Source: Novosphingobium sp.
Lineage (GTDB): Bacteria > Pseudomonadota > Alphaproteobacteria > Sphingomonadales > Sphingomonadaceae
Reading direction: 5' to 3'
NCBI GenBank assembly: GCA_017744735.1
Contig: JAGIAR010000003.1
Coordinates: 290,452 to 354,451, forward strand
Length of the DNA stretch: 64,000 bases
Each line of letters begins with the position of its first letter. Positions within the stretch are counted from its first letter, which is position 1. Shown one piece after another: positions 25,308 to 34,383 of the stretch. The notes under the pieces are model-generated. The model saw only the letters and a list, made by a program, of their open reading frames with translations. It had not been told where the DNA came from and did not search any database. Both the position numbers and the translations under genes were made by a program.

Positions 25308-28175
25308 TCACCATTTAGCCCTGAGGCTCGCGGTAAAGCTGCGCGGTGTGCCATACCAGTTGCCGGACGAGACCGAACCGACGGCCTGGTAATAGGTCTT
25401 GTCGAGGATATTCTCGAGATTGACCGCCAGCGACCAGGTCCTTGAGATGCGATAGTCGATCCGTCCCGAAACCACTGCATAGGCCGGTACGGTAAAGGCG
25501 AACGGTACGGTCGCACCCGGCAGGCAGTCGCTCATGCCGAGCGCGTCCGGCGGCCCGAGATCGGTACAGGCGGAGCCGGATCGGTAGGCAGACGACTGTC
25601 CGTTCACCCCGGCTGACAGGACGAGGCCGGAAAGGAAGCCCGATTTCTGGCGCGCGCCGAAATCGTAGCTCGTCCAAAACTTGTAATTGTGTTTTGGCTG
25701 GAGGGTAACGAAGGGGGCGCCTTCGTCTCTTCCATAGTCGCTGCCGATCTGCTTGGTTCGGTCATAGGTATAGCTGGCCGATATCTGCCAGCCCCGAGCC
25801 AGCTCCCCTGTGATCTCCACATCGACGCCCTGGCTTTTGAGGGTGGAGTTGGGATTGCCGATGTAACAGCAATGGTGATTGCTATCGACTTGGCCGTATT
25901 CGTAGAAATTCCCGTTATTATCGACAGAATACCAGGCGCCCGTCACCGGATCGGTGTATTCCGAGCCGTCCGGATTGAGCCGGTCGCTGCTCCAGTCGTA
26001 GGTCGCGAAGCCCTTTTCCTGAATCTGGTAGGCGGCGACCGACAGATTGAGCCTGCCGTCCCGCGCCTCCCACTTGAGGCCGGCCTCGATATTGGAACCG
26101 GTAACCGGATCGACCGGGACGAGGTCGCGCGTATACTCGTCCGCCTGACTCTGATAGATATCCGTATAGCCCGCATAAGCGGTCAGCTGGTGGGTAATAT
26201 CGTAGCTGAGCGTGACCGACGGCGGCCAGCTGATGTCGCTTGCAGCATAAGACGTATCGGTCGGATTGTAGGCATCGCCGATTTCCCGGCCGACGCAGTT
26301 GGTGTCCGACGGATCGCCGGTGGTCGGTATCTCGGTGCAAAGAGACACGTCCTTGCGCACGAAAGCATAACGACTCCAGCGCACGCCGGTGGTGAGATGT
26401 AAATGGTCGAACGCGGTGAGCCGGAGATTGATATAACCGATCGTCTGGATCTGCTTGAACACCAGAAACCTGAGGTTCGGCAAGGTGTTGCGCGGCTCGG
26501 TGTAAAGCGGATCGTTCGGATCGAAATGCAGGACATCGACCGGCGGGCGGTAGCCGTTGGGCGATCCGTAATAGAACTCCGGGCCGCCGGCATAGGGAAC
26601 ATAGGGCTCGTCGGCCGTTCCGGACACCAGCGTATCGTGATTGACCTGGCCGCCTCCATCACTCGCGACCCGGCTGATCCCCATGGCGAGCTCCTGCCGC
26701 TGCCCGAACACTTCGAAGGAGCCGGTCAGCGTGGCTTCGGTCGACAACTGCCTGTTCGCCTGGTCCTCGTAGATACCGACCAGCGTGGGTCCGGCTCCCG
26801 TCAGGGGATTGACGCTTCCGGCGCTGGCTCCGAGCTTGCGCATGCTGGTTTGATGAAGCCGGGTCAGGTTGAGTTTCACGACCCAATCGCCACCGAGCTT
26901 CTGCTCGATCCCGCCGAATATTTCGGTCGTGTCGAAACTGGCCCGGTTCCAGGGAAACACGAGCGAGGTGCTGCGAGGCAGGCCGAGATCGCTCCCGTCC
27001 TGGTAACGGGGAAGCCCGTCGTACCAGGGCACGCTGTCCTGACGGGTATGGTTGACGCCGACCGTAAGAAGGGTCGTCGGGGAGGCGTCGAATTCGGCGA
27101 TGCCGTAGATCAGCGCCTTGTCGTCCTTGGCAGTGTTGTAGAAATAGTGATTGTCCTGCCAGGTCATGATGAGCCGGCCTCGCAACCGGCCGTCGAGTGC
27201 CAGAGGAGCGGTGGCGTCCGCCGTCACGCGATAGTTGCTCCAGCTCCCCGCCTGCGCATCGACAGCGAACTGTGTATGATCGAGTGGTTTCTTGCGGACG
27301 AGATTGACCGTACCGCCGGGCTCTCCGTAGCCGTTGAAAGTGCCGTCGGCCCCTCGCAGAAGCTCGACGTGATCATAGACCGACATGTCGATCTGGGGAT
27401 AGAAGCCGAAATTGGTCGAAAGCGGGGCTCCGCCATCGACCTGGATGCTGGTGATCGCGAAGCCGCGTGAATAGAAGGTGTTTTCGAGATTGGTGAGCCC
27501 GCCGGTTCCCTGCACCAGCGTCACCCCCGGCAATTGCTTCATCGCCGACGTGAAATCGGTGACATTCTGTTGTTCCAGCCTCTCGCTGGTCAGTACCGAG
27601 ACCGATTGCGGTACGTCCTTCAGGGCCTGCGGCACCTTGCTGCCGATGGTCAGCGCACCGCTGGTAAAGCTGCCGGTCCCTTCGGTCGCGGTAATGTCGC
27701 GCGAGCCATTGGTCCCGTTCACGCCGGCTGCCTGACCCGCTCCTCCGAAATAGGGACTGCCCTGGGCACCCTCGACCGAGACAACCCCGGTAACCACCTC
27801 GCCATCGGCCGCGTTCGCCGGCAGCCTCCGCAGACGGACCGTCGTGGCATCGACGAATTCGTAAGTGAACCCGGTCCCGGCGAGCAAACGGCCGAGCGCT
27901 TCCTGCGCCGTCATCTTTCCGTGCACGGCGGCCGACGCGACGGTGGCAGGCTCCTCCTGGACCCAGACGGTCTGGTTGCCGGTGGTCTGGGCCCAGCTGG
28001 TCAGGGCCTTGGCGAGGGTCTGGGAGGGAATATCGAAATCGTAGCGTCGAACGCTGGCTTCGCTCGACTGGGTTGCCTTGGCATTCGCGGCCGCCGGCAA
28101 CAGGGATGTCGTCAGGGCCGTTGCAAGGCACCAACCGAGCCTTCGAGCGATAATCTTCTTCGTATCGGAACCCAT
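25308..28175 (-). CDS. TonB-dependent siderophore-type receptor 5 with STN domain
   Basis: Receptor of 955 aa: signal peptide to ANA-K (about 32), STN domain (YDFDIPSQTLAKALTSWAQ), shared linker, plug (DVPQSVSVLTSERLEQQNVTDF), barrel ending RAKW. It keeps the Cys-Cys loop (HCCYIGNPN) but has RSTSLVF instead of the C-x-C motif, and carries extra residues in the loop before the CC pair. The ATG at 28175 has GGGGGT about 8 bases upstream; a longer frame to 28331 overlaps fecR5. It lies about 110 bp after fecR5, its likely regulator. Confidence 0.9.
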   Translation of the reverse strand: MGSDTKKIIARRLGWCLATALTTSLLPAAANAKATQSSEASVRRYDFDIPSQTLAKALTSWAQTTGNQTVWVQEEPATVASAAVHGKMTAQEALGRLLAGTGFTYEFVDATTVRLRRLPANAADGEVVTGVVSVEGAQGSPYFGGAGQAAGVNGTNGSRDITATEGTGSFTSGALTIGSKVPQALKDVPQSVSVLTSERLEQQNVTDFTSAMKQLPGVTLVQGTGGLTNLENTFYSRGFAITSIQVDGGAPLSTNFGFYPQIDMSVYDHVELLRGADGTFNGYGEPGGTVNLVRKKPLDHTQFAVDAQAGSWSNYRVTADATAPLALDGRLRGRLIMTWQDNHYFYNTAKDDKALIYGIAEFDASPTTLLTVGVNHTRQDSVPWYDGLPRYQDGSDLGLPRSTSLVFPWNRASFDTTEIFGGIEQKLGGDWVVKLNLTRLHQTSMRKLGASAGSVNPLTGAGPTLVGIYEDQANRQLSTEATLTGSFEVFGQRQELAMGISRVASDGGGQVNHDTLVSGTADEPYVPYAGGPEFYYGSPNGYRPPVDVLHFDPNDPLYTEPRNTLPNLRFLVFKQIQTIGYINLRLTAFDHLHLTTGVRWSRYAFVRKDVSLCTEIPTTGDPSDTNCVGREIGDAYNPTDTSYAASDISWPPSVTLSYDITHQLTAYAGYTDIYQSQADEYTRDLVPVDPVTGSNIEAGLKWEARDGRLNLSVAAYQIQEKGFATYDWSSDRLNPDGSEYTDPVTGAWYSVDNNGNFYEYGQVDSNHHCCYIGNPNSTLKSQGVDVEITGELARGWQISASYTYDRTKQIGSDYGRDEGAPFVTLQPKHNYKFWTSYDFGARQKSGFLSGLVLSAGVNGQSSAYRSGSACTDLGPPDALGMSDCLPGATVPFAFTVPAYAVVSGRIDYRISRTWSLAVNLENILDKTYYQAVGSVSSGNWYGTPRSFTASLRAKW

Positions 28176-28284
28176 CTCGTAACCCCCGCGGTCTCGTCCG
28201 GGCGGGCGCACTGCGCGCCGGCCTCGCCTGACTGACGCAGGACGCTTCCAAAACCCGGACACGGGCGGGACGCCTTTCGAAGAT

Positions 28285-29337
28285 TCAAAAGATGACAAGA
28301 ATTCCGCCGGGGAGGCGATAGGCTTCGGCATCGACCGTTTCTGCGGCGGTCTTCAATGCCTTGTCCGGGTTGCGGATATCGAACACGCCGGAAAGTGCGC
28401 GGCGCCCGGCGACCGGATCGAGCAACAGGACCGGCGCGCTGCGGTAACGGCGCAGGTCCTCGACCACTTTTGCGAGAGTCATCGAATAATAGATCGCCTG
28501 GCCATTGCGCCACGCGGTGGCGGCATTGACGTCCGCAGTGCGCTCGACCAGCGCCCTACTCCCCGATACCGAGCCGCCGGTGCCCGCCGGCAGTCTCACC
28601 GCATCGCCGCTCGAGGAGAACAGCCGAACGAGGCCGTGCGTGACGGAAACCCGAGCGCCGTCATCGGTCCGGCGGACATCGAAGCGGGTCCCGAGCACCC
28701 GAACATGCGCATTGCCGCTGTCGACGAAGAACGGCTGATCCGGCCGGTGCACGACATCAAAAAACGCTTCGCCCCGGTCCAGTTCGACGGTTCGCACCCC
28801 GCCTTCGTAAAGATAGCGGATCGCGCTGTCGGTGTTGAGGGTGACCCGGCTGCCGTCGGGCAGTTCGAGCTGCCGGTTTTCGCCCGATCGCGTCACCGCG
28901 TCTGCGCGCAGATCCATGAGCCAGTTGGGGTGACTTGCCTGAAAGGCGAGCATCAAGGCCACGCTTGCGGCGAGAGCGTACCACCTTCGTCCGGGCCGCC
29001 GCCGCGGCCCGGCAAGGAAAGGACGGCCTTCGCGGCGGCGCTCGCGTTCCGCGAGGTCGCCGGCGACCGTGCCGACGAGGCCGAACATGCGCTCCGCGCG
29101 GCGGAACGCTTCCTCATGCACGGGATCGGACGCGAGCCATCGGTCGAACTTGCGGAACACGGGCCGTTTCGAAGGCTCGCGCAGGCGCATCAGCCAGGCT
29201 GCCGCTTGCTCGATCTGGGACTGTGTAGGCATCGTCTCGCTGGCGTCTCGTTGTTGTTGTTGCGCATCGTTTCGACGCGTCACCATCTCGGTTCCCTGAC
29301 AGGGGGTCTGGTCCCCGGCTTCCGTCACATCGCTCAT
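28285..29337 (-). CDS. FecR-type anti-sigma factor 5
   Basis: Protein of 350 aa: a Gln-rich leader, N-terminal domain (QAAAWLMRLREPSKR), membrane helix (about 120-135, YALAASVALMLAFQ), FecR domain (LPDGSRVTLNTDSAIRYLY, VRVLGTRFDVRR) and C-terminal STN-like part ending PGGILVIF. The ATG at 29337 overlaps the sigma5 stop as ATGA. It should restrain sigma5 until receptor 5 is occupied. Confidence 0.87.
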   Translation of the reverse strand: MSDVTEAGDQTPCQGTEMVTRRNDAQQQQRDASETMPTQSQIEQAAAWLMRLREPSKRPVFRKFDRWLASDPVHEEAFRRAERMFGLVGTVAGDLAERERRREGRPFLAGPRRRPGRRWYALAASVALMLAFQASHPNWLMDLRADAVTRSGENRQLELPDGSRVTLNTDSAIRYLYEGGVRTVELDRGEAFFDVVHRPDQPFFVDSGNAHVRVLGTRFDVRRTDDGARVSVTHGLVRLFSSSGDAVRLPAGTGGSVSGSRALVERTADVNAATAWRNGQAIYYSMTLAKVVEDLRRYRSAPVLLLDPVAGRRALSGVFDIRNPDKALKTAAETVDAEAYRLPGGILVIF

Positions 29338-29930
29338 GGCAGCCACCCCGCCCTGGTCATCTGAAAATCGCAATGCGCGATCGCGCGCGAAACATGCTCC
29401 TCGACGGTCCGGGCCGAGATGCCCATGTGCCGCGCGACCTCGGCCATGCTCCAACCCTCTACACGGTAGAGCAGCAGGGCCTGACGCTGACGCGGCGCGA
29501 GCCCTTCGATAATCTTGAGCAGGCAATCGAGCGCCTCGCGCGAAAGCAGGGCATCGTCCGCCGCCGGAGAAATATCGGCGACATGGTCGACGTCGGTCGC
29601 GTCCGAGAGAATGCCGTTTCGCGTCGAGCGCCGGCGCAGCCAGTCCGTCGCGATATTCCGCGCGACCGTGCGCAGGTAGGCATCGGGTTCCTTCGGCGCA
29701 TCCGTCTCTCGAAGCCGTCCGATCCGCAACCAGATATCATGGAGCAGGTCCTCGCTCGTATCGTTGTCCCGCACCAAGCGGTTGAGAAACGCCTTCAGCT
29801 CCTTGCGCTGGCGCAGATAGGCGTCGGCAAGCCTCGTCAGACCGGTCGGCGACGCGGACCCGCGGTCCGAAACAAGCGTGAGCCTGGGACCGTCATCTTC
29901 GGTTTCCGGTTGGGTCGGTTGCCGTGTCAC
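29334..29930 (-). CDS. ECF sigma factor 5 (FecI-like)
   Basis: ECF sigma factor of about 198 aa. Region 2: RLVRDNDTSEDLLHDIWLR and NIATDWLRRRSTR; region 4: WSMAEVARHMGISARTVEEHV. Start uncertain: a GTG at 29930 has AAGGCG upstream and is used here; a TTG at 29954 with AGGA close by is the alternative. It is the last minus-strand gene before the divergent conjugation operon. Confidence 0.85.
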   Translation of the reverse strand: MTRQPTQPETEDDGPRLTLVSDRGSASPTGLTRLADAYLRQRKELKAFLNRLVRDNDTSEDLLHDIWLRIGRLRETDAPKEPDAYLRTVARNIATDWLRRRSTRNGILSDATDVDHVADISPAADDALLSREALDCLLKIIEGLAPRQRQALLLYRVEGWSMAEVARHMGISARTVEEHVSRAIAHCDFQMTRAGWLP

Positions 29931-30234
29931 CCGCGCCTTCAAACCTGCAAACAATTCCTACTTTAGTCTCGACGCGCTCGCTCCCGAAATCCCGGACAAG
30001 TTTTTTTCGTTCGCTTGTCCGCACACACCGCGCGGTCGGGCTGCCCGCCCGGATTCGAGTTCGGCCGAGGAAGGCCGCCGTCATCCCGCCCAGGACTCAT
30101 CCACCAACGCCGATGGACAAATGTCCCCAGAGGGAGCTGATCCGGCCCCTCCCGGTCGCTCGCGGCGAAGGCGCTTTTCACAGATCCTGCCGGCCATCCG
30201 CAGACACTTACGTCCGGCCAGCGGAAAGGCGCAT
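29931..30234. other. Divergent intergenic region between sigma5 and traG
   Basis: No gene is supported. It should contain the minus-strand promoter of sigma5 and the plus-strand promoter of the conjugation operon. Reading frames cross it in several frames but lack start signals and recognisable content. Base composition stays GC-rich with a short T7 tract near 30001. Confidence 0.5.
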
Positions 30235-32325
30235 ATGACTCCCACCAAACTGCTGATCGGACAGATCCTCGTGGTCCTCGCGATGGTTCTCGTCGGCATC
30301 TGGACGGCGACCCAATGGGCTGCGGTCCAGCTCGCCTACCAGCCCGAACTCGGCGCGCCCTGGTTCATCGCGTTCGGTCGGCCGGTCTACCATCCCTGGG
30401 TCATTTTTCGCTGGTGGTTCTCCTTCGATGCCTACGCCCCCGTGATCTTCGACAAGGCCGGCGCGATCGCGGCGGCCGGCGGGTTTGCCGGCTGCGCCGC
30501 CGCGGTTTTCGGCTCGCTCTGGCGCGCGCGCCAGTCCGGCAATGTCACCACCTACGGCTCGGCGCGCTGGGCGGGCCATAGCGATATCAAGGCGGCGGGC
30601 CTCCTAGGCGGGCGCGGCGTTGCGCTCGGGCGGCTCGGCAAGACCGATCTGCGCCACGACGGTCCGGAGCACGTCATGGCCTTCGCCCCGACCCGCTCGG
30701 GCAAGGGCGTGGGCCTGGTCGTGCCCACGCTGCTCTCCTGGACCGGCTCCACAATCGTCCACGATATCAAGGGAGAGAACTGGCAGCTGACGGCAGGCTG
30801 GCGCGCGCAGTTCTCGCATTGCCTGCTGTTCAATCCGACCGACGCTCGCTCGGCCCGCTACAACCCCCTGCTCGAGGTTCGATGTGGGGAGCGGGAGGTT
30901 CGCGACGTGCAGAACATCGCCGACATCCTGGTCGATCCCGAAGGCGCGCTCGAACGCCGCAACCACTGGGAGAAGACCAGCCACTCGCTGCTGGTCGGGG
31001 CGATCCTCCATGTCCTCTATGCCGAGGAAGAGAAGACGCTCGCGCGGGTCGCCGCCTTTCTGTCGGACCCGCAACGCCCGTTTGCGGCGACGCTGCGCAG
31101 GATGATGGCGACCAACCATCTCGGCACCCCCAACGCGCCGCAAGTCCATCCGGTCGTCGCTTCCACTGCCCGCGAACTTCTCAACAAGAGCGAGAACGAA
31201 CGCTCTGGTGTGCTGTCGACCGCCATGTCGTTCCTTGGGCTTTATCGCGATCCGACCGTGGCAGCGGTCACAGCAGCATCGGACTGGCGGATCGCGGATC
31301 TGATCGAAGCGGCCAGTCCCGTTTCGCTCTATCTGGTGGTCCCGCCATCGGACATCAGCCGGACCAAACCGCTTGTCAGGCTGCTCCTCAATCAGATCGG
31401 ACGCCGGCTGACCGAGGAACTGCCGGCAGTCGAGGGCGCACCCGATCGCGGCGCCGGACAGGACGCCCATCATGAGGCTGGGCCTGCCCGGCGCATCGCC
31501 GTCCGTCATCGCCTGCTGATGATGCTCGACGAATTTCCGGCGCTCGGGCGGCTCGATTTCTTCGAGACCAGCCTCGCCTTTCTCGCCGGCTACGGGGTGC
31601 GCGCATACCTGATCGCGCAGAGCCTTAACCAGATCGAGAAGGCCTATGGCGAACACAACGCCATTCTCGACAATTGCCACGTTCGGATCGCCTTCGCGAC
31701 CAATGACGAACGCACCGCGAAACGCATCTCCGACGCGCTCGGCACGGCGACCGAGCAGCGTGCGATGCGCAACTATGCCGGGCACCGGCTCGCGCCCTGG
31801 CTCGCGCACGTCATGGTCAGCCGGCAGGAGACCGCCCGCGCCCTGTTGACGCCCGGCGAGGTCTTGCAGCTAAGCCCCGACGACGAACTGGTGTTGATCG
31901 CGGGGACGCCGCCGATCCGCGCAAGGAAGCTGCGCTATTACGAAGACCGGCGCTTCGCCGCACGCGTGTTGCCGGCACCGCTGCTCGCACCGGATCGGTA
32001 CCGCGACCTTCCGCTTCCGCGGTCCGACGACTGGGCGGGACGCGTGCGGTCCGCCGACCTACGCCTTGGAGAGAGCCTTGACGGTGAGGAGGGCGCCGAC
32101 GCAGGCAGCCTCGAACAGGCGCGTCATCCTGCCCATGAGATCGACTTCCCGCTCGGCCGGGAAGCGGAACCCGCCGACCCGCTGGGCCTCGCAGACGACG
32201 ACGGCGACCAGGCTGCCGAACGCCGGGCGATGGATCGGGTCCAGTCGCCTGGGGCTGCGGTGCGCACCGTTTACGGGCTGGATACGGCCTCGCCGCAGCC
32301 CGACGATCTTCAGCTGGGGTTCTAG
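30235..32325 (+). CDS. traG: Type IV coupling protein TraG/VirD4
   Basis: Protein of 696 aa. Two N-terminal membrane segments (about 10-28 and 70-95) anchor a cytoplasmic ATPase with Walker A TRSGKGVG (near 155), Walker B LLMMLDEFP (near 425) and the TraG/VirD4 segments VHDIKGENW and WEKTSHSLLVGAILHVLY. It brings the relaxase-DNA complex to the mating pore. The ATG at 30235 follows GAAAGG. The C-terminal tail beyond about 610 is acidic and low-complexity. It leads the operon RHH protein-trbB-trbC-trbD-trbE. No relaxase gene is in the window. Confidence 0.93.
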   Translation: MTPTKLLIGQILVVLAMVLVGIWTATQWAAVQLAYQPELGAPWFIAFGRPVYHPWVIFRWWFSFDAYAPVIFDKAGAIAAAGGFAGCAAAVFGSLWRARQSGNVTTYGSARWAGHSDIKAAGLLGGRGVALGRLGKTDLRHDGPEHVMAFAPTRSGKGVGLVVPTLLSWTGSTIVHDIKGENWQLTAGWRAQFSHCLLFNPTDARSARYNPLLEVRCGEREVRDVQNIADILVDPEGALERRNHWEKTSHSLLVGAILHVLYAEEEKTLARVAAFLSDPQRPFAATLRRMMATNHLGTPNAPQVHPVVASTARELLNKSENERSGVLSTAMSFLGLYRDPTVAAVTAASDWRIADLIEAASPVSLYLVVPPSDISRTKPLVRLLLNQIGRRLTEELPAVEGAPDRGAGQDAHHEAGPARRIAVRHRLLMMLDEFPALGRLDFFETSLAFLAGYGVRAYLIAQSLNQIEKAYGEHNAILDNCHVRIAFATNDERTAKRISDALGTATEQRAMRNYAGHRLAPWLAHVMVSRQETARALLTPGEVLQLSPDDELVLIAGTPPIRARKLRYYEDRRFAARVLPAPLLAPDRYRDLPLPRSDDWAGRVRSADLRLGESLDGEEGADAGSLEQARHPAHEIDFPLGREAEPADPLGLADDDGDQAAERRAMDRVQSPGAAVRTVYGLDTASPQPDDLQLGF

Positions 32326-32329
32326 ACCG

Positions 32330-32731
32330 ATGGAAAAGGTCCGTCACCAGCTGTTCCTGCCGAGATCGCTCTCCGACCGGCTCGAAGCACTCGGCGCCCG
32401 GCCGGGTGCGAGCAAGTCCGCGATCCTCGCCGATGCGGTTGCCGCCTGGCTGAACCGGCGCGGAGCTTCCGAACTCGAGGAACGGTTTTCGATCAGGCTG
32501 GACCGGCTAACGCAGGCGATCGGACGAGTGGATCGCGATACTTATGTCATACTCGAGACCCTGGCGCTGTTCATTCGCTTCGAGCTCTCGATCCAGACAC
32601 CACTCGCCGAGAACGACCAGGCGGGACGTGCGCTCGGGGCCAAGCGCTTCGAAGCCTTCGTCACGCAGATCGGCCGTCAGGTATCGAGCGGGCGGCGCAG
32701 TCTCGGCGTGCCCGCGGAAGACGGACAATGA
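32330..32731 (+). CDS. Ribbon-helix-helix (CopG-like) protein of the conjugation operon
   Basis: Protein of 133 aa. The N-terminus reads KVRHQLFLPRSLSDRLEAL then KSAILADAVAAWLNRRG, a beta-strand plus two helices as in CopG/MetJ ribbon-helix-helix DNA binders. The remainder is helical. It starts 5 bp after traG and its stop overlaps the trbB start (ATGA). A protein of this kind is usual between traG and trbB in trb-type elements; it probably autoregulates the operon or helps at oriT. Confidence 0.8.
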   Translation: MEKVRHQLFLPRSLSDRLEALGARPGASKSAILADAVAAWLNRRGASELEERFSIRLDRLTQAIGRVDRDTYVILETLALFIRFELSIQTPLAENDQAGRALGAKRFEAFVTQIGRQVSSGRRSLGVPAEDGQ

Positions 32732-33753
32732 TCCGCGGCCCCTCCCCGGCGCTTCCAGCGGCCGAGCGACCGGCAGCGGCCGCGGCCGAGCGCAAACGCC
32801 GCATGCTGATCACCGCGCTGGGGGAGGAAATCGCAGCGGCGATGCGCGACCCTTCGGTGATCGAGATCATGGTCAACCCCGATGGCGCACTCCGGCTCGA
32901 CCGCCTGGGCGAGGGCCGCGTGGATGCGGAAGTGCGCTTGGAGCCCGAGCAGGTCGAACGGATCATCCGCCTGGTCGCAAGCCATGCCCGGGCGGAAGTC
33001 CATCACGAGCATCCGATCATTTCGGCGGAACTGCCGCCGCATATCGAGGGCCGGGCCGGCGAAAGGTTCGAAGGTGTGCTGCCCCCTGTCGCAACCGCTC
33101 CGTGCTTTTCGATCCGAAAGCCGGCCCAGCGCCTCTACACGCTCGACGACTACATCGCCGACGGAATGATGAACGAGACGACGGCGGACACGCTGCGCGC
33201 CGCCGTTACTCAGCGCTACAACATCCTCGTCGCGGGGGGCACCAGCTCGGGCAAGACCACTCTCGCGAATGCCTTGCTCGCGGAAATGGTCTGGGTTGAT
33301 GCCCGCGTAATCCTGATCGAAGACACGCGCGAACTGCAGTGCCCGTTGCCTGACACGGTCGCGTTGCGCACCCGGCCGCCGCATGTCTCGATGACCGAGC
33401 TGGTCCGCTCGACGATGCGCCTGCGCCCCGACCGCATCGTGGTCGGAGAGGTCCGCGGGCCGGAAGCGCTCGACATGCTCAAAGCGTGGAATACTGGTCA
33501 TCCGGGCGGGATCGCGACTGTCCATGCCAACAGCGCAATCGCGGCGCTCTACCGGATCGAACAGCTGGTCCAGGAGGCGGTGATTACCGTGCCGCGCCAG
33601 CTGATCGCCGAGGCGATCGACATGGTGGTGTTCATTTCCGGCCGCGGCCGGGACCGCCGCATCTCGACCCTCGCCCGCCTCGCCGGCCTGGACCCCGAGA
33701 CCGGCGCCTACGCCCTTACCGAAATCCCGACCCACCGATCCAAGGAGACATGA
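32728..33753 (+). CDS. trbB: Conjugal transfer ATPase TrbB (VirB11 family)
   Basis: Protein of 341 aa with the VirB11/TrbB secretion-ATPase features: an N-terminal domain with IEIMVNPDGALRLDR, Walker A GGTSSGKTT (about 169-177), an Asp box (LIEDTREL), Walker B-like RIVVGEVRGPEAL and a His box GGIATVHANS. It forms a hexameric cytoplasmic motor at the mating-pore base. The ATG overlaps the upstream stop. Length and motifs are those of an intact protein. Confidence 0.95.
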   Translation: MIRGPSPALPAAERPAAAAAERKRRMLITALGEEIAAAMRDPSVIEIMVNPDGALRLDRLGEGRVDAEVRLEPEQVERIIRLVASHARAEVHHEHPIISAELPPHIEGRAGERFEGVLPPVATAPCFSIRKPAQRLYTLDDYIADGMMNETTADTLRAAVTQRYNILVAGGTSSGKTTLANALLAEMVWVDARVILIEDTRELQCPLPDTVALRTRPPHVSMTELVRSTMRLRPDRIVVGEVRGPEALDMLKAWNTGHPGGIATVHANSAIAALYRIEQLVQEAVITVPRQLIAEAIDMVVFISGRGRDRRISTLARLAGLDPETGAYALTEIPTHRSKET

Positions 33754-33757
33754 TCCG

Positions 33758-34102
33758 ATGAAATTCGCCTCACGCTCACGCGCCCTCGCACCCCGCCTGC
33801 CCTTGCCCGCCACCGTCGCCATGGGACTGGCGCTCATGCTGGCCTCGCGGGCGCAGGCTGCGGGATCGGGCATGCCGTGGGAGCAGCCGCTCGAGCAGGT
33901 GCTGGAGTCGGTCCAGGGTCCGGTCGCCAAGATCGTCGCTGTGATCATCATCATCGTCACCGGGCTGACGCTGGCCTTCGGTGAGACGGCCGGCGGCTTT
34001 CGCCGGCTTATCCAGATCGTGTTCGGACTGTCGATCGCCTTCGCGGCCTCCAGTTTCTTCCTCTCCTTCTTCAGCTTCGGCGGGGGAGCGCTGGTCGCAT
34101 GA
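33758..34102 (+). CDS. trbC: Conjugal pilin precursor TrbC (VirB2 family)
   Basis: Protein of 114 aa: a signal-peptide-like N-terminus to about ASRAQA-A (34), a short polar stretch, then two hydrophobic helices (about 57-73 and 87-107). This is the VirB2/TrbC pilin layout, giving the conjugative pilus subunit. It starts 4 bp after trbB and overlaps trbD by 4 bp. Confidence 0.92.
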   Translation: MKFASRSRALAPRLPLPATVAMGLALMLASRAQAAGSGMPWEQPLEQVLESVQGPVAKIVAVIIIIVTGLTLAFGETAGGFRRLIQIVFGLSIAFAASSFFLSFFSFGGGALVA

Positions 34103-34383
34103 CCGGGCCAAATACGGCCAACGGCGCCCACGTCGAAGGCTTCGAAGTGCCGATCCACGCCTCGCTCGGATCTCCGCTTCTGCTCGGCGGAGCGCCGCGC
34201 GGCCTTGCGATCGTCAATGGCACCCTTTCCGCCGCGGTCGGCCTCGGCCTTCAGCAGTGGCTCGCCGGCGTGCTGCTCTGGGCAATAGGACACAGCGTGG
34301 CGGTAATGGCGGCGCGCCGCGATCCCGACTTCGCTTCCGTGCTGCTGCGCCACATCCGCCAGAAGGGACATTGGGCATGCTGA
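34099..34383 (+). CDS. trbD: Conjugal transfer protein TrbD (VirB3 family)
   Basis: Protein of 94 aa, VirB3/TrbD-like: N-terminal EVPIHASLGSPLLLGGAPR followed by one long hydrophobic hairpin (about 38-68). It is a small inner-membrane partner of the TrbE ATPase. The start overlaps the trbC stop (ATGA) and the 3' end overlaps the trbE start by 7 bp. Confidence 0.92.
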   Translation: MTGPNTANGAHVEGFEVPIHASLGSPLLLGGAPRGLAIVNGTLSAAVGLGLQQWLAGVLLWAIGHSVAVMAARRDPDFASVLLRHIRQKGHWAC

